The notes below the pieces were generated by a model that worked only from the letters and a program-made list of their open reading frames with translations, searched no databases and was not told the DNA's origin. From NCBI RefSeq assembly GCF_001685025.1, contig NZ_MAYU01000001.1, forward strand, positions 937,971 to 1,001,970: 64,000 nucleotides of DNA, written 5' to 3'. The DNA is from Bacillus sp. FJAT-27225 (GTDB lineage: Bacteria > Bacillota > Bacilli > Bacillales > Cytobacillaceae). The position numbers and the translations under genes were made by a program. Shown here piece by piece: positions 30,066 through 41,206 of the stretch (positions are counted from its first letter, which is position 1; every line of letters starts with the position of its first letter).

Positions 30066-30839
30066 TTATTTTTCCGGAACACCAGAAACGCGTTCGATGT
30101 GAATATCTTTCAAAAGTTCCCTTACTACATAGCTTGCCATAATAAGACCAGCCACTGAAGGAACAAATGCGTTCGAGGAAGGCGGCATCTGTGCTTTCCT
30201 GATTTGAGCTTTGTCGTTCCCAACTACTTTCCGTACGTCCTCCCGAATGACAATCGGGCTTTCGCTTGAAAAAACAACCGGTATTCCCTTCCTGATCCCC
30301 TCTTTGCGAAGCTTTGTCCTCATTACCTTTGCAACCGGATCTGTATGAGTCTTGAATATATCAGCAATTTCAAAACGGGTCGGATCCATTTTATTGGCGG
30401 CGCCCATACTTGAGATCATCGGGATACCGCGCTTCAGGCATTCCTTTATTAAATGGACTTTATAAATAATCGTGTCAGAAGCATCAATGACAAAATCCGG
30501 TTTATAAGCAAACACTTCTTCATATGTTTCTTCCGTGTAGAACATCTTAAGAGAAATGACTTCGCAATCCGGATTGATGTCAGCTATCCGTTCCTTCATC
30601 AAATCCGCCTTTGGCTTACCTACTGTAGACAATAGTGCAATGACCTGGCGATTTACGTTTGTAATATCAACGACATCTTTATCAATTAGAATCAAACGCC
30701 CGACACCGGACCTTGCCAGCGCTTCTGCGGAAAACGAGCCAACTCCGCCAATTCCTAGCACCAGGACTGTGCTATTTTTCAAAATATCAAGGCCTTCCTG
30801 GCCAATTGCAAGTTCGTTTCGTGAAAATTGATGCAGCAT
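30066..30839 (-). CDS. tcdA: tRNA threonylcarbamoyladenosine dehydratase
   Basis: 257 residues, E1/ThiF superfamily (YrvM, CsdL). LGIGGVGSFSAEALARSG is the ATP-binding loop, and IDKDVVDITNVNRQ is typical. It converts t6A37 to the cyclic ct6A form in ANN-decoding tRNAs. In B. subtilis it neighbours aspS and the bsrA 6S RNA gene, as here. Confidence 0.92.
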   Translation of the reverse strand: MLHQFSRNELAIGQEGLDILKNSTVLVLGIGGVGSFSAEALARSGVGRLILIDKDVVDITNVNRQVIALLSTVGKPKADLMKERIADINPDCEVISLKMFYTEETYEEVFAYKPDFVIDASDTIIYKVHLIKECLKRGIPMISSMGAANKMDPTRFEIADIFKTHTDPVAKVMRTKLRKEGIRKGIPVVFSSESPIVIREDVRKVVGNDKAQIRKAQMPPSSNAFVPSVAGLIMASYVVRELLKDIHIERVSGVPEK

Positions 30840-31104
30840 AGGTGATCACTCCATTTAAATGTGTGGCATATAGCTTTAGTTTCGCCACATGCCTTGGCGA
30901 AAATTTGCTTTCATGTATCTTTACCCCGATAAAATATATACTATACCTTTTTGTAATGCAAGAAGATTTCCAAACAAAAAAGCCAGAAAAGGCCTTCAAA
31001 AATCTAATATAGGCAATGGCTTTCCGAACTGATCGAGCGACTGCTCAAGGACATTTCCAAATTGCTGTAACGCTCGTTCTACGAGTTTTTACAAAATCAA
31101 AAAA

Positions 31105-31129
31105 CCCCGGAGGACTAATCCTCCAGGGG
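31105..31129 (-). terminator. Strong terminator after 6S RNA
   Basis: CCCCTGGAGG/CCTCCGGGG stem followed by TTTTTTG on the minus strand, about 20 bp beyond the 6S RNA 3' end. On the other side (30840-31098) no gene is visible. Confidence 0.8.
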
Positions 31130-31145
31130 AATTATGTAATAGATA

Positions 31146-31346
31146 AAAAGGCGAAGAGTCCCAACTTGTGCCGTTGCCTGTTTCCTTCGTTTTGGCCCGC
31201 ATAAAGCAGGTGGGTGTCCTGTCCGTTGTCGCTGTAAGTCCCTAAAAAGGGCATTTACGCGGCCGCGGAACGCAGACTCCCGAAGAAAATATGTTCGGTC
31301 AAAACATTTAGGCAATGCAACGTACACTTCAGGACTCTTCTAACTT
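31146..31346 (-). ncRNA. bsrA: 6S RNA (BsrA / 6S-1 type)
   Basis: About 200 nt between aspS and tcdA, the place of B. subtilis bsrA. The ends pair: AGAGTCCTGA at the 5' side with TTGGGACTCTT at the 3' side, followed by CGCCTTTTT. The interior can form a long stem with a central bubble, as in 6S RNA, which mimics an open promoter and binds SigA-RNA polymerase. It has its own promoter (31353-31381). Ends are approximate. Confidence 0.88.
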
Positions 31347-31352
31347 GTTTTT

Positions 31353-31381
31353 ATATTATCATATCAGGTGAGTTTATTCAA
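31353..31381 (-). promoter_or_regulatory. Promoter of the 6S RNA gene
   Basis: TTGAAT, 17 bp, TAATAT on the minus strand, about 7 bp before the inferred 5' end. Confidence 0.7.
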
Positions 31382-31417
31382 GGAACAAGCCTTATTCTCT
31401 TTTTTTCCCAACATGAA

Positions 31418-33193
31418 CTATTCGTTCTTTCCTGCCTTCGATTCTAAATGAAGCTCTTCCAATTGCGCAGAGCTGACTTCTCCTGGAGCATTTGTCAGCA
31501 AGTCGCTTGCGGAGGCAGTTTTCGGGAATGCAATTGTATCACGCAAGTTTGTACTGCCGGCTAGCAGCATGACCAGCCTGTCAAGCCCAAGTGCAATCCC
31601 CCCATGCGGAGGTGTTCCATATTCGAACGCATCAAGTAGGAAACCGAATTGTTCTTTCGCTTCTTCCGGGCTGAAGCCAAGCACCTGGAACATCTTTTCC
31701 TGAATGTCACGTTCGAATATCCTTAACGAGCCGCCGCCAAGTTCATAGCCATTCAAGACAAGGTCATATGCCTGAGCACGGACTTCAGCAGGATTCTCTT
31801 CAAGCTTGCCGAGATCCTCTCGGAATGGCATCGTAAACGGATGATGTGCGGCATAATAGCGGCCATCCTCTTCGGAGTATTCAAGCAGCGGCCATTCAGT
31901 CACCCAAAGGAAATTAAATTTGCTCTGGTCAATCAAGCCAAGCTCGCGGCCCAGTTTCAGCCTCAGGGCACCAAGTGCATCGGCGACAACAGATTTCTTG
32001 TCAGCCACGAACAATAGCAGGTCGCCAGCCTCGGCCTCGGCAACCGATTTGATCGCTTCGCTTTGTTCCTCATCGAAGAATTTTGCAATCGGGCCTTTAA
32101 GACCATCGGCCTCGACTTTAAGCCAGGCCAGGCCTTTGGCGCCGTAAACGCCGGCAAACTCTCCAAGAGCATCGATATCTTTTCTCGAATACTTGTCTGC
32201 CCCGCCTTTTACGGCAATTGCCTTTACCTGGCCGCCGTTTTCAACTGCGGAGGCGAATACTTTAAAGCCTGATCCAGCCACGGTTTCAGACAAGTCCTTC
32301 AACTCCATCCCAAACCTTGTGTCAGGTTTATCGGAGCCAAAACGGGACATCGCTTCTGCATACTTCATGCGCGGGAAAGGAACTGTAAGGTCGATTCCTT
32401 TCACTTCCTTCATCAGCTTCACCATCATTCGTTCCATCATCTCGATAATATCATCCTGGCTTAGGAAACTCGTTTCAATATCGATTTGCGTGAATTCCGG
32501 CTGGCGGTCAGCGCGAAGATCCTCATCACGGAAACAGCGGGCAATTTGATAGTACCGCTCGATGCCGCCGACCATCAGCAGCTGCTTGAACAATTGTGGC
32601 GATTGCGGAAGCGCATAAAACTCTCCTGGATGCACCCTGCTTGGGACAAGATAGTCACGGGCACCTTCAGGCGTGCTTTTTGTCAAAATAGGTGTTTCGA
32701 TGTCAAGGAACCCCTCGCTGTCGAGAAAATCCCTGATTGCTTTGGTCACCTGGTGGCGCATTTTCAATGTATTAAAAATAACAGGGCGACGGAAATCGAG
32801 ATACCTGTATTTCAGGCGGATATCCTCTGATGCGTCTGTTTTATCGGAAATAACGAACGGAGGCGTCTTCGCTTCATTGATGATTGTTACACTTTCAGCG
32901 TGAACCTCGATTTTTCCGGTAGGGATGTTTTCATTAATTGTTCCTTCATCACGGGCAACTACTGTGCCGACTATATCAAGCACGTATTCACTTCGAATGG
33001 TTTCGGCAATTTTATGGACATCTCCATGCTGATCAGGATTGAAGACCACTTGGACAATTCCCGTCCTGTCACGCAAGTCAACAAAGATGAGCCCTCCAAG
33101 GTCACGGCGCTTCTGAACCCAACCTTTTAATGTGATTTTTTCTCCAACAGCATCCGTTGGCACTTCGCCGCAAAAAAAGCTTCTGCCGTACAT
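31418..33193 (-). CDS. aspS: Aspartyl-tRNA synthetase
   Basis: 591 residues, the bacterial long form: N-terminal OB fold ([18 protein letters not shown]), class II catalytic core with the inserted GAD domain, and [13 protein letters not shown] motif 3 near the end. It charges tRNA-Asp. Located 12 bp after hisS and thus under the His T-box. Confidence 0.97.
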   Translation of the reverse strand: MYGRSFFCGEVPTDAVGEKITLKGWVQKRRDLGGLIFVDLRDRTGIVQVVFNPDQHGDVHKIAETIRSEYVLDIVGTVVARDEGTINENIPTGKIEVHAESVTIINEAKTPPFVISDKTDASEDIRLKYRYLDFRRPVIFNTLKMRHQVTKAIRDFLDSEGFLDIETPILTKSTPEGARDYLVPSRVHPGEFYALPQSPQLFKQLLMVGGIERYYQIARCFRDEDLRADRQPEFTQIDIETSFLSQDDIIEMMERMMVKLMKEVKGIDLTVPFPRMKYAEAMSRFGSDKPDTRFGMELKDLSETVAGSGFKVFASAVENGGQVKAIAVKGGADKYSRKDIDALGEFAGVYGAKGLAWLKVEADGLKGPIAKFFDEEQSEAIKSVAEAEAGDLLLFVADKKSVVADALGALRLKLGRELGLIDQSKFNFLWVTEWPLLEYSEEDGRYYAAHHPFTMPFREDLGKLEENPAEVRAQAYDLVLNGYELGGGSLRIFERDIQEKMFQVLGFSPEEAKEQFGFLLDAFEYGTPPHGGIALGLDRLVMLLAGSTNLRDTIAFPKTASASDLLTNAPGEVSSAQLEELHLESKAGKNE

Positions 33194-33205
33194 GTGATAT
33201 CCTCC

Positions 33206-34477
33206 TTATCGCTGCAATTCCTTAAACGTTTTAACAAAAGAAGCCAATTCCACTTCTTTCTGATCGCCGGTTGCCATATTTTTTAAATTAATTACACCTT
33301 TATCAAGCTCATCCTCACCTAGTACAGCGACAAATTTGGTATTCAGCCTGTCTGCTGCTTTGAACTGGGCCTTTAACTTCCTATTCAAATAATCACGTTC
33401 AGCTGAAATACCTTCCTTGCGAAGCTGCTGAAGCATGCCAACTGTATAATCCTTTGCCTTGTCACCAAGAGAAACGAGGTAGATGTCGATTTCCCTTTTG
33501 ACAGGAAGCTCGATTTTTTCCGCTTCAAGAGCGGCTATGAACCTTTCAATACTGAACGCAAAGCCGATTCCAGGGGTTTCAGGCCCTCCCAATTCCTCTA
33601 CTAAGCCATTATAGCGGCCGCCGCCACATAGCGTTGTTATTGCCCCGAATCCTTCTGCATCACTCATAATCTCAAATGCTGTGTGATTGTAATAATCAAG
33701 GCCCCGGACAAGATTTGGATCGACTTCAAAAGGGATGTCAAGCTGGCGAAGGTATTCCTTAACCTTTTCAAAGTATGCTCGTGACTCTTCATTCAAATAC
33801 TCGACTATGGACGGTGCCGACTTCATCAGCTCGTGGTCCCGGTCCTTTTTGCAGTCAAGAATCCTTAATGGGTTTTTCTCAAGCCTTGTCTGGCAGTCGG
33901 AGCAAAACTCTCCTATCCGCGGCTTGAAGTGGCTGATGAGCGCATCCCTGTGGTCCTTCCGGCTTTCCTTATCGCCAAGGCTGTTAAGGATAAGCTTCAA
34001 TTTCTTTAGGCCCATCTCACGGTATAATGTCATTGCCAGTGAAATAACTTCCGCATCGATTGCCGGGTCGTTACTGCCAAGTGCTTCAACGCCAAACTGT
34101 ACAAACTGGCGGTATCGGCCAGCCTGTGGGCGTTCATAGCGAAACATCGGTCCCATATAGAAAAGTTTGACGGGCTGGTCGGCATTCCCGAACATTTTTT
34201 TCTCTACGTAAGCTCTTACGGTGGAGGCTGTTCCTTCAGGCCTTAAAGTCAGGCTGCGGCCGCCCCGGTCTTCAAATGTGTACATTTCTTTCGTTACGAT
34301 ATCAGTTGTATCCCCAACACCACGGCTGAAAAGATCAGTATGTTCGAAAACAGGTGTCCTGATTTCCTGGTACTGATAGACATTGCAAAGCTGCCGTGCT
34401 TTTTCCTCAATTAGCTGCCATGTTTCAACCTGTCCCGGCAGGATATCCTGGGTTCCCCTTGGAATAGTAATTGACAT
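33206..34477 (-). CDS. hisS: Histidyl-tRNA synthetase
   Basis: 423 residues. Starts [15 protein letters not shown]; class II motif 2 region [15 protein letters not shown], histidine motifs [14 protein letters not shown] and GGGRYNGL, and a C-terminal anticodon-binding domain. First gene of the hisS-aspS operon, preceded by a T-box leader. Confidence 0.97.
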   Translation of the reverse strand: MSITIPRGTQDILPGQVETWQLIEEKARQLCNVYQYQEIRTPVFEHTDLFSRGVGDTTDIVTKEMYTFEDRGGRSLTLRPEGTASTVRAYVEKKMFGNADQPVKLFYMGPMFRYERPQAGRYRQFVQFGVEALGSNDPAIDAEVISLAMTLYREMGLKKLKLILNSLGDKESRKDHRDALISHFKPRIGEFCSDCQTRLEKNPLRILDCKKDRDHELMKSAPSIVEYLNEESRAYFEKVKEYLRQLDIPFEVDPNLVRGLDYYNHTAFEIMSDAEGFGAITTLCGGGRYNGLVEELGGPETPGIGFAFSIERFIAALEAEKIELPVKREIDIYLVSLGDKAKDYTVGMLQQLRKEGISAERDYLNRKLKAQFKAADRLNTKFVAVLGEDELDKGVINLKNMATGDQKEVELASFVKTFKELQR

Positions 34478-34642
34478 GAGGATTCCTCCTTTAAAATCTA
34501 TTTTGTGTCTAAAAACCCTTTTGGCAGGGGTGAAGAAATTGGATTATGTATCAAAGACAAGGACCACTTTTAGCTGTACTTAAGGTTTACCAGAAAACCA
34601 AGACGTTTTAACGGTCCTGCCGAATTTACTGGAAAATAAAAA

Positions 34643-34933
34643 AACTCCCCTCCCCTGTTTATTGCTAAACAAGGGACGAGAGTTTGGATTCCCGTGGTGC
34701 CACCCTAATTTGAAACCCGATTATCCGGGCTTCCTCTTTACAGTTAACGCCTGCAACGTTCTCCCCCTACTGTTAGTTCAGGGGGAAACCTACGGAGTGT
34801 TCATTCATCAATCCTGCATGCGGGACGGCTTTCAGCCCGGGACCATCCCTCTCTGACCATGGTTTATGGCTTGACTACTATGCTCCATCATCGGTTTTTT
34901 CCATATAGCTATGTACATTGGCCTTGCTTTATT
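34643..34933 (-). ncRNA. T-box leader of hisS-aspS
   Basis: T-box AGGGTGGCACCACGGG at 34692-34707 (minus), followed by the alternative terminator (34643-34686) ending in TTTTTTT. A likely specifier is CAC (His) at 34797-34799, within GAACACTCCG. It senses uncharged tRNA-His and controls both synthetase genes. Confidence 0.92.
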
Positions 34934-34939
34934 TATTCT

Positions 34940-34968
34940 ATGATAATGACCCAAAGGCTGATTGTCAA
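34940..34968 (-). promoter_or_regulatory. SigA promoter of the hisS T-box
   Basis: TTGACA, 17 bp, TATCAT on the minus strand. Confidence 0.75.
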
Positions 34969-34981
34969 GACGTTTAACACC

Positions 34982-35027
34982 AGTTGGTTCAACTAACAAT
35001 CAGTGATAGGCCCTTACGTACAGAAGT
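34982..35027 (-). repeat. Remnant of the interspersed hairpin element
   Basis: On the minus strand CACTGATTGTTAGTTGAACCAA, identical to the core at 28351-28372; the rest of the element is missing. Confidence 0.55.
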
Positions 35028-35032
35028 TTTAA

Positions 35033-35209
35033 TTAGGAGCGTTCAAGCTTTTTTTTCAGCTTCCGGACATCACGGATCGTTAAACCGAATTCGCTTGCCA
35101 ACTCGAATGTACCTGAATTCTGTTCTCTTTCGATGAAATCATGAAAGTCTACCCCGAATACTCCTTTTTGGCCTGCTTGCGCATGCATCCCCTTATCACT
35201 GAATCTCAT
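35033..35209 (-). CDS. Small protein with a C-terminal helix-turn-helix-like end
   Basis: 58 residues starting MRFSDKGMHAQAGQKGV, with GGAGGG seven bases before ATG; an earlier ATG would overlap that site. The tail LASEFGLTIRDVRKLKKKLE resembles the DNA-recognition half of a sigma-like helix-turn-helix. It takes the place of B. subtilis yrzK, upstream of the hisS leader, but I cannot confirm the equivalence. Function unknown. Confidence 0.7.
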   Translation of the reverse strand: MRFSDKGMHAQAGQKGVFGVDFHDFIEREQNSGTFELASEFGLTIRDVRKLKKKLERS

Positions 35210-35419
35210 TCCAAAACCCTCCATCACACACGATTATTCTTCTAGTCTCCCCAAACGAGAAAAAAAGTTTCGGTTTTTCTTATGAAATTTTTATTGATTC
35301 ATCTGCTGTCTTATAAGCTTTTCAACCCAGCATGACAGATAAAGAGACGGAAAAATGAAATTTTGAATGAAACTGGCACATATTTCCGCTACAATAAAGA
35401 TACGTTTAGGAGGTGAACA

Positions 35420-37156
35420 ATGGGAAGAAAACTTTTATTACTGGCAGCCTGCTGCATCCTGTTGATCGGAGCTGTCTTCCCATTAAAGGAATACGCTGCT
35501 GGTCAGTCAGTCACCGCAGCGGTAGACGGCCTTAACATCAGGAGTGGTCCCGGATTAAGCTATGGTTTGGTGGCTACTGTAAAAAAAGGAGCAGTTTTAA
35601 CAGTACTTTCCGAGAAAGATGATTGGACTGAGATAATGCTTTCCTCTGGTAAAAAAGGATGGGCTGCAAATTGGCTCTTGGACAAGCCGACAACTGCAGT
35701 TAATGCCACAACTACCCAAACCGCCGTTACAACAGCCGACCAGCTTCGTATTAGAAAGGGTCCGGGAACAAACTTTGCGATTGCAGGGTCCTTATCGATG
35801 GGGGCACAGGTAACCATCATAGAGAAATCAGGGCTTTGGAGCAAAATTAACAGCAAAAGCGGGAGTGGATGGGTTTCAACAGAATTCCTTAAGGAATCTG
35901 CGCCTGTCGTACAGACACCTGCTGCAACCAAAAGTGGTAAAAACGTACAAATTGTCAATGCGGATATTCTAAACGTACGGACATCCCCGTCTGTTACAGC
36001 GGAAGTAACTGCAAAGCTGAAGCAAGGCGTAGAAGTGACCGTACTCGCAGAATCCAATGGCTGGTCACAGATTTCTTTTTCAAATGGGAATAAGGGCTGG
36101 GTCACATCCGAGTTTTTGGCCGCGGCCGGGACAAGCCAGCCAGCCGAAAAAAATTTGACCGGGATTATTGGAACAGTTACAGCGACTGCACTGAGTGTGA
36201 GGCAAACTGGTTCACTGGACGGTAAAATCATTGCGACTGTCGAAAAAGGACAAACGTTCAGTATTCTTGAAGAAAAGAACAACTGGGCCAAAATTGAATA
36301 CGAGAAAGGCAAACTTGGCTGGGTTGCAGGCTGGTACCTTGAGAAAGACGCCACGGAATCCAGTAAAACAAGCCAGAAAGTGAAGGAAAGCACTGTAACT
36401 ATCCTTCACGATGGCAGCAATATCCGCCAAAAGCCTGAACAGAGTGCAAAGGTAATCGCCCGAGCTAACAAAGGCTCCCAATTCAAAGTAAAAAAGGTAT
36501 CAGGAAGCTGGTACGAAATCGAGCTGAAAAATGGGAACAGCGGCTATATTGCAGGCTGGATTGTCCAGGTTACGGGAAATGCGCCGCAAATCAATAAAGA
36601 AAGCGGATATTCCTATTTAAAAAACAAGGTCATCGTCATTGATCCCGGCCACGGCGGAATCGATACTGGGACAATCGGAATAAGAGGTACATATGAAAAG
36701 GGTTTGACATTAAGGACCGCCGACCTGCTTTACAGCAAGCTGCGAAGCCATGGGGCCAAGGTTGTCATGACCCGGGACCGGGATGCCTATTATTCCCTGC
36801 CATCAAGGGTCAGCTCGGCTCATATTCATGGCGCAGATGCATTTATTTCCATTCATTATGATTCCATTTACGATCAAACAGTTCGAGGGATGACGACCTT
36901 TTATTATCATCCCTATCAAAAGAAGCTTGCTGAAGCCGTCCACACAGCAACCGTAAATGAAACAAAGTCCAAAAATCGCGGAGCGCGCTATGGAGACTAC
37001 CATGTCATCCGTGAAAACAAGCGGGCGGCCGCTCTGATTGAGCTTGGCTATTTGAGTAATGTATCAGAGGAAATGGGCGTGTTAAGCAGCCAGTTCCAGG
37101 AAGCCGCATCAACTGGTATCCTTAACGGACTTGCCCGCTACTTCAAGGAGCAATAA
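35420..37156 (+). CDS. N-acetylmuramoyl-L-alanine amidase with SH3 repeats
   Basis: 578 residues. Signal peptide (about 1-27, MGRKLLLLAACCILLIGAVF), then five bacterial SH3 domains (about 30-90, 96-153, 170-232, 245-308, 322-385), each with a DGLNIRSGPG-like and a W-x-x-I motif. The C-terminal Amidase_3 domain (about 403-575) has IDPGHGG, E in TYEKGL, SIHYDS zinc/catalytic residues and a final IELGYLSN. It is secreted and cleaves peptide stems from peptidoglycan. Equivalent of B. subtilis YrvJ, plus strand, start after GGAGGTG. Confidence 0.92.
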   Translation: MGRKLLLLAACCILLIGAVFPLKEYAAGQSVTAAVDGLNIRSGPGLSYGLVATVKKGAVLTVLSEKDDWTEIMLSSGKKGWAANWLLDKPTTAVNATTTQTAVTTADQLRIRKGPGTNFAIAGSLSMGAQVTIIEKSGLWSKINSKSGSGWVSTEFLKESAPVVQTPAATKSGKNVQIVNADILNVRTSPSVTAEVTAKLKQGVEVTVLAESNGWSQISFSNGNKGWVTSEFLAAAGTSQPAEKNLTGIIGTVTATALSVRQTGSLDGKIIATVEKGQTFSILEEKNNWAKIEYEKGKLGWVAGWYLEKDATESSKTSQKVKESTVTILHDGSNIRQKPEQSAKVIARANKGSQFKVKKVSGSWYEIELKNGNSGYIAGWIVQVTGNAPQINKESGYSYLKNKVIVIDPGHGGIDTGTIGIRGTYEKGLTLRTADLLYSKLRSHGAKVVMTRDRDAYYSLPSRVSSAHIHGADAFISIHYDSIYDQTVRGMTTFYYHPYQKKLAEAVHTATVNETKSKNRGARYGDYHVIRENKRAAALIELGYLSNVSEEMGVLSSQFQEAASTGILNGLARYFKEQ

Positions 37157-37222
37157 CATATGCACAGCACAGATTAACTCTGAATGCTTAATTAGTCTCG
37201 AATCCTCACACTGGACACTAAA

Positions 37223-37249
37223 AAACACCCGCTGACTTGGCGGGTGTTT
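37223..37249. terminator. Bidirectional terminator between amidase and dtd
   Basis: AAACACCCGC/GCGGGTGTTT stem; T-rich on both sides, strongest on the minus strand (TTTTTTAG). Confidence 0.8.
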
Positions 37250-37252
37250 GCT

Positions 37253-37696
37253 TTAGGATTTACTATCAATGATAAGTGTTACCGGGCCATCATTCACAAG
37301 GCTGACATCCATCATCGCCCCGAACTTCCCCGTTTCAACTCGAATCCCCTTATCACGGAGCAGTGTATTGAACGTCTCATAAAGCCCATTCGCCACATCA
37401 GGCTTGGCCGCGGCCATGAAGTTCGGGCGCCGCCCCTTTCGGCAATCCCCATAAAGTGTGAATTGAGAAACAGATAAAATATCACCGCCAACATCAAGAA
37501 GCGACAAGTTCATTTTTCCGTCCTCATCCTCATAAATTCGTAAATTGACAATCTTATCGGCTAAAAAGGCCGCATCCTTTTCAGTATCATCATGAGTGAC
37601 ACCCAAAAGAACAACGAGCCCTCCTGGTATGCTGCCCACTACCTCTCCCTCAACCTTAACACTCGCCTGTTTGCTGCGCTGGACAACCGCTCTCAT
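37253..37696 (-). CDS. dtd: D-aminoacyl-tRNA deacylase
   Basis: 147 residues from ATG 37696 ([13 protein letters not shown]). [19 protein letters not shown] and the [10 protein letters not shown] end (Gly-cisPro-type pocket) are family signatures. It hydrolyses D-amino acids from mischarged tRNAs. Downstream of relA, from which 52-bp repeats separate it. Confidence 0.95.
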   Translation of the reverse strand: MRAVVQRSKQASVKVEGEVVGSIPGGLVVLLGVTHDDTEKDAAFLADKIVNLRIYEDEDGKMNLSLLDVGGDILSVSQFTLYGDCRKGRRPNFMAAAKPDVANGLYETFNTLLRDKGIRVETGKFGAMMDVSLVNDGPVTLIIDSKS

Positions 37697-37763
37697 CAAA
37701 AAACCTGCCTTCTAGAAAAAAATGTATTAATACATTTAATAATTCGTTTTTATTCAATCCACT

Positions 37764-38024
37764 AAGTTCGGTTTCGTAGATTAATCTCCTTTGCCTGGTC
37801 CGAGATTAATCCACTAAACTCGGTTTCGTAGATTAATCTCCATTGCCTGGTCCAAGATTAATCCACTAAGCTCGGTTTCGTAGATTAATCTCCCTTTCTT
37901 GGTCCGAGATTAATCCACTAAGCTCGTTTTCGTAGATTAATCTCCTCCGCTTAGACCAAGATTAATCCACTAAGTTCGGTTTCCGTAGATTAATTCCCTT
38001 GGCTTAGTCCGAGGTTAATCCACT
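37764..38024. repeat. GATTAATC tandem array, five 52-bp units
   Basis: Units at 37764, 37816, 37868, 37920 and 37972 (the last 53 bp). Consensus: AAGCTCGGTTTCGTA then GATTAATC, 17 bp, GATTAATC, CACT. The octamer is a perfect palindrome and lies alternately 25 and 27 bp apart. Fills the relA-dtd gap (37697-38135); no gene there. Confidence 0.95.
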
Positions 38025-38114
38025 AAATATCGATTTATCAGGAATCCATCAATCTCGCTTAGCTGTTCGACTTGTCGATGCCAGGGTAAAGCTAGTTTGC
38101 AGCTAAAAAAAGAA

Positions 38115-38127
38115 GCCGCATAGCGGC
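38115..38127 (-). terminator. relA terminator
   Basis: GCCGC/GCGGC short stem followed by TTCTTTTTTT on the minus strand. Confidence 0.6.
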
Positions 38128-38135
38128 CATAATGG

Positions 38136-40334
38136 TTAGTTCATAATTCTCCGGACTGCGTATATATCAGGAATCTGCTTAATCCGGTCGACCACCTTCT
38201 GCAAATGGCTAACGTTATGAATCGCGATCGACATGATAATCGTCGCCATTTTATTCCGGTCAGATTTGCCTGAAACCGCAGTAATATTCGTTTTCGTTTC
38301 GTTGACAGCCTGCAGAACCTCGTTCAAGAGCCCGCGCCTGTCATAGCCGCTGATTTCAATATCCACATTGTATTCCTTCCGATCGGTGAAAGAAGAATCC
38401 CATTCAACCGGAATCAGGCGGGATTGGTCCTCATTCTCGATGTTCGGGCAGTCGGCACGGTGCACGGATACTCCGCGCCCCTTTGTGATAAAGCCGATAA
38501 TCTCATCACCAGGGACAGGATTGCAGCATTTTGAAAGCCGGATCAGCAAATTATCAATGCCGGCGACCCGGACACCTGAATCGCGTTTTTTCACAACCGT
38601 TGTTGCCGGAGTCTTTAGTTCCGTAAGGGCCTCAGTAATATTAGTAACTGCTTCCTGGTCGCGTTTTTTCCGCCATTTCTCAGTCAAGCGGTTCGCAACC
38701 TGCAAGGCGGTTATACCATTATACCCAACCGCGGCGTACATATCCTCTTCATTCATGAAGTTGAATTTCTCAGCTACCTTGCGGGCGTTTTCTGGCGTCA
38801 TGATTTCCTTAATGTCGAAATTCATATTGCGAATTTCCTTCTCAACCATTTCGCGGCCTTTATCGATATTTTCTTCGCGGCGCTGCTTTTTGAAAAATTG
38901 GCGGATTTTGTTTTTCGCCTGGGAGGTCTGGGCCAGCTTCAGCCAGTCCTGGCTTGGTCCGTATGAATGCTTCGACGTCAAAATCTCGATGATGTCGCCC
39001 GTTTTCAGCTTATAATCAAGCGTGACCATTTTGCCATTTACCTTGGCCCCAATTGTCTTATTCCCGATTTCGGAGTGAATCCGGTAAGCAAAATCAATCG
39101 GCACCGAACCCGAAGGCAATTCGATGACATCGCCCTTCGGTGTGAACAGAAATACCATATCCGAAAACAAATCTATTTTGAGAGATTCCATAAACTCTTC
39201 GGCATTCGCCGTATCATTCTGGAATTCAAGAATATTTCTGAACCATGTCAGTTTTTGCTCAAACGACGCACTTTCACTGACACTCTTTCCTTCTTTGTAT
39301 GCCCAGTGGGCGGCAATCCCAAATTCAGCGATCCTGTGCATTTCAGCCGTCCTGATTTGCACCTCCAGCGGATCTCCTTTGGGGCCAATTACAGTTGTAT
39401 GAAGGGATTGATACATATTTGGTTTTGGCATTGCTATATAATCCTTGAAGCGGCCAGGCATAGGTTTCCAGCATGTATGAATGATGCCGAGGACGGCATA
39501 GCAATCCTTAATGCTGTTAACCACAATCCTCACAGCAAGCAAATCATAAATCTCACTGAATTGCTTGTTTTGCAGGACCATCTTCCGATATATACTATAA
39601 ATGTGCTTCGGCCGGCCGGAAATCTCGGCTTTTATTGAAACCTCACCGACACGTTCGCGCACTTCATCAATCACGTCTTCCAAATATTGCTCACGCTCTG
39701 CGCGCTTCTTCTTCATGAGGTTGACAATCCGGTAATATTGCTGCGGATTCAAATAGCGGAGCGCTGTGTCTTCGAGCTCCCACTTAATTGTCGAAATACC
39801 CAGCCTATGCGCAAGCGGAGCGAATATCTCCAACGTTTCATTCGCAATCCGCTGCTGCTTTTCAAAAGGAAGATGTTTCAGCGTCCGCATATTATGCAGG
39901 CGATCCGCCAGCTTGATCAAAATGACCCGGATATCCTGGGCCATCGCAACAAACATTTTCCGGTGATTCTCCGCCTGCTGTTCCTCATGCGATTTATATT
40001 TAATTTTGCCCAGCTTCGTCACGCCATCAACAAGCATGGCCACTTCTTCGTTGAATTCAGCTTCAATATCCTGTAAGGTAATCGCTGTGTCTTCAACGAC
40101 ATCGTGGAGAAATCCAGCCGCAACCGTAGCCGGGTCCATTTCTAGGTCAGCCAGAATGCCTGCAACCTGGACCGGATGAATAATATACGGCTCTCCGGAC
40201 TTCCTTATTTGTTCACGATGAGCCATCTCGGCATACTCGTACGCTTTCTGCACAAGCTGCACATGCTCATCATTCAAATAGGCCCTTGTCATGTCGATGA
40301 CTTGTTCGGCGGTCAGCACTTGATCATTCGCCAT
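38136..40334 (-). CDS. relA: Bifunctional (p)ppGpp synthetase/hydrolase RelA
   Basis: 732 residues from ATG 40334 ([15 protein letters not shown]), matching the B. subtilis length; the 70-codon upstream frame covers the promoter. HD hydrolase domain with HDVVEDT (about 75-82), synthetase domain (about 230-345), TGS domain, and a C-terminal ACT domain. It makes and degrades the stringent-response alarmone. Confidence 0.96.
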   Translation of the reverse strand: MANDQVLTAEQVIDMTRAYLNDEHVQLVQKAYEYAEMAHREQIRKSGEPYIIHPVQVAGILADLEMDPATVAAGFLHDVVEDTAITLQDIEAEFNEEVAMLVDGVTKLGKIKYKSHEEQQAENHRKMFVAMAQDIRVILIKLADRLHNMRTLKHLPFEKQQRIANETLEIFAPLAHRLGISTIKWELEDTALRYLNPQQYYRIVNLMKKKRAEREQYLEDVIDEVRERVGEVSIKAEISGRPKHIYSIYRKMVLQNKQFSEIYDLLAVRIVVNSIKDCYAVLGIIHTCWKPMPGRFKDYIAMPKPNMYQSLHTTVIGPKGDPLEVQIRTAEMHRIAEFGIAAHWAYKEGKSVSESASFEQKLTWFRNILEFQNDTANAEEFMESLKIDLFSDMVFLFTPKGDVIELPSGSVPIDFAYRIHSEIGNKTIGAKVNGKMVTLDYKLKTGDIIEILTSKHSYGPSQDWLKLAQTSQAKNKIRQFFKKQRREENIDKGREMVEKEIRNMNFDIKEIMTPENARKVAEKFNFMNEEDMYAAVGYNGITALQVANRLTEKWRKKRDQEAVTNITEALTELKTPATTVVKKRDSGVRVAGIDNLLIRLSKCCNPVPGDEIIGFITKGRGVSVHRADCPNIENEDQSRLIPVEWDSSFTDRKEYNVDIEISGYDRRGLLNEVLQAVNETKTNITAVSGKSDRNKMATIIMSIAIHNVSHLQKVVDRIKQIPDIYAVRRIMN

Positions 40335-40433
40335 GAAATCACCTTTGTTTCTAATAGAAAATATAGTTACGGACCACAAACGAGCAGCCCCTTTGTTCCC
40401 TAGATGTATGAAAAATATAAGAGGATTGTTACT

Positions 40434-40462
40434 ATTATCGAGAAAAAACCCCAGGTTGTAAA
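40434..40462 (-). promoter_or_regulatory. Promoter of relA
   Basis: TTTACA, 17 bp, GATAAT on the minus strand, giving a leader of about 95 nt. The rest of the 40335-40693 gap holds only the apt terminator. Confidence 0.55.
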
Positions 40463-40587
40463 GTGATTGGATAGGATTTTTATTGGAAAGCAAGAATTTT
40501 GTCGAAAAAACTTGTTTTCGTGGCCTTTTTTCAAAAAATTGGCCTATCACCCTGCATACGACTATCCCTTTTAAAATATAAAGAAAA

Positions 40588-40603
40588 CTCGCCGATTGGC
40601 GAG
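40588..40603 (-). terminator. apt terminator
   Basis: CTCGCC/GGCGAG stem, AATC loop, TTTTCTTT on the minus strand. Confidence 0.7.
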
Positions 40604-40693
40604 CCTCTAGGCTTTGGACAAGGCACTGGGCACACGTATTTAAAACCAGGAGATAATAAATTCAAGAGAGCACCTTTCCGGCACTCCCTTCGA

Positions 40694-41206
40694 TTAGTAC
40701 TCCATCAAAGTCAAAACATCGTAGCCTTCAAGCTTGTCCCGTCCTTCTAGGTAAGTCAGTTCAATAATGAAGGCTATCCCTGCGACGATTCCGCCAAGCT
40801 CTTCAACAAGTTTGATCGTTGCTTCAATTGTTCCTCCTGTTGCAAGAAGGTCGTCAGTAATGAGGACACGCTGGCCAGGCTGGATTGCATCCTTATGGAT
40901 TGTAAGGACATTTGTTCCGTATTCCAGGCCATAGCTTTTTTTAATTGTTTCACGTGGAAGCTTACCTTCTTTTCGTACCGGCGCGAAGCCAACCCCTAGT
41001 GAGTAAGCAACAGGGCAGCCGATGATGAAGCCGCGTGCTTCCGGACCGACAACAACGTCAATTTTCTTTTCTTTCGCATAGGTAACAATTTGGTCAGTCG
41101 CATATTTATAGGCTTCCCCATTATTCATTAGCGGTGTAATATCTTTAAACTTAATGCCTTCTTTCGGCCAATCGGGCACAATTGTAACATATTGTTTTAA
41201 ATCCAT
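40694..41206 (-). CDS. apt: Adenine phosphoribosyltransferase
   Basis: 170 residues. PRPP-binding motif [14 protein letters not shown] and the substrate region [10 protein letters not shown]. It salvages adenine to AMP, including adenine released by mtnN. Its start lies inside the end of recJ (10-bp overlap). Confidence 0.96.
   Translation of the reverse strand: MDLKQYVTIVPDWPKEGIKFKDITPLMNNGEAYKYATDQIVTYAKEKKIDVVVGPEARGFIIGCPVAYSLGVGFAPVRKEGKLPRETIKKSYGLEYGTNVLTIHKDAIQPGQRVLITDDLLATGGTIEATIKLVEELGGIVAGIAFIIELTYLEGRDKLEGYDVLTLMEY

Noticed and set aside
35560-36393. 277-residue minus-strand frame
   Set aside because: Antisense shadow of the SH3-domain part of the amidase.
37764-38024. Tandem array considered as a CRISPR
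   Set aside because: Both the octamers and the spacers between them repeat, so there are no unique spacers, and no cas genes are present.
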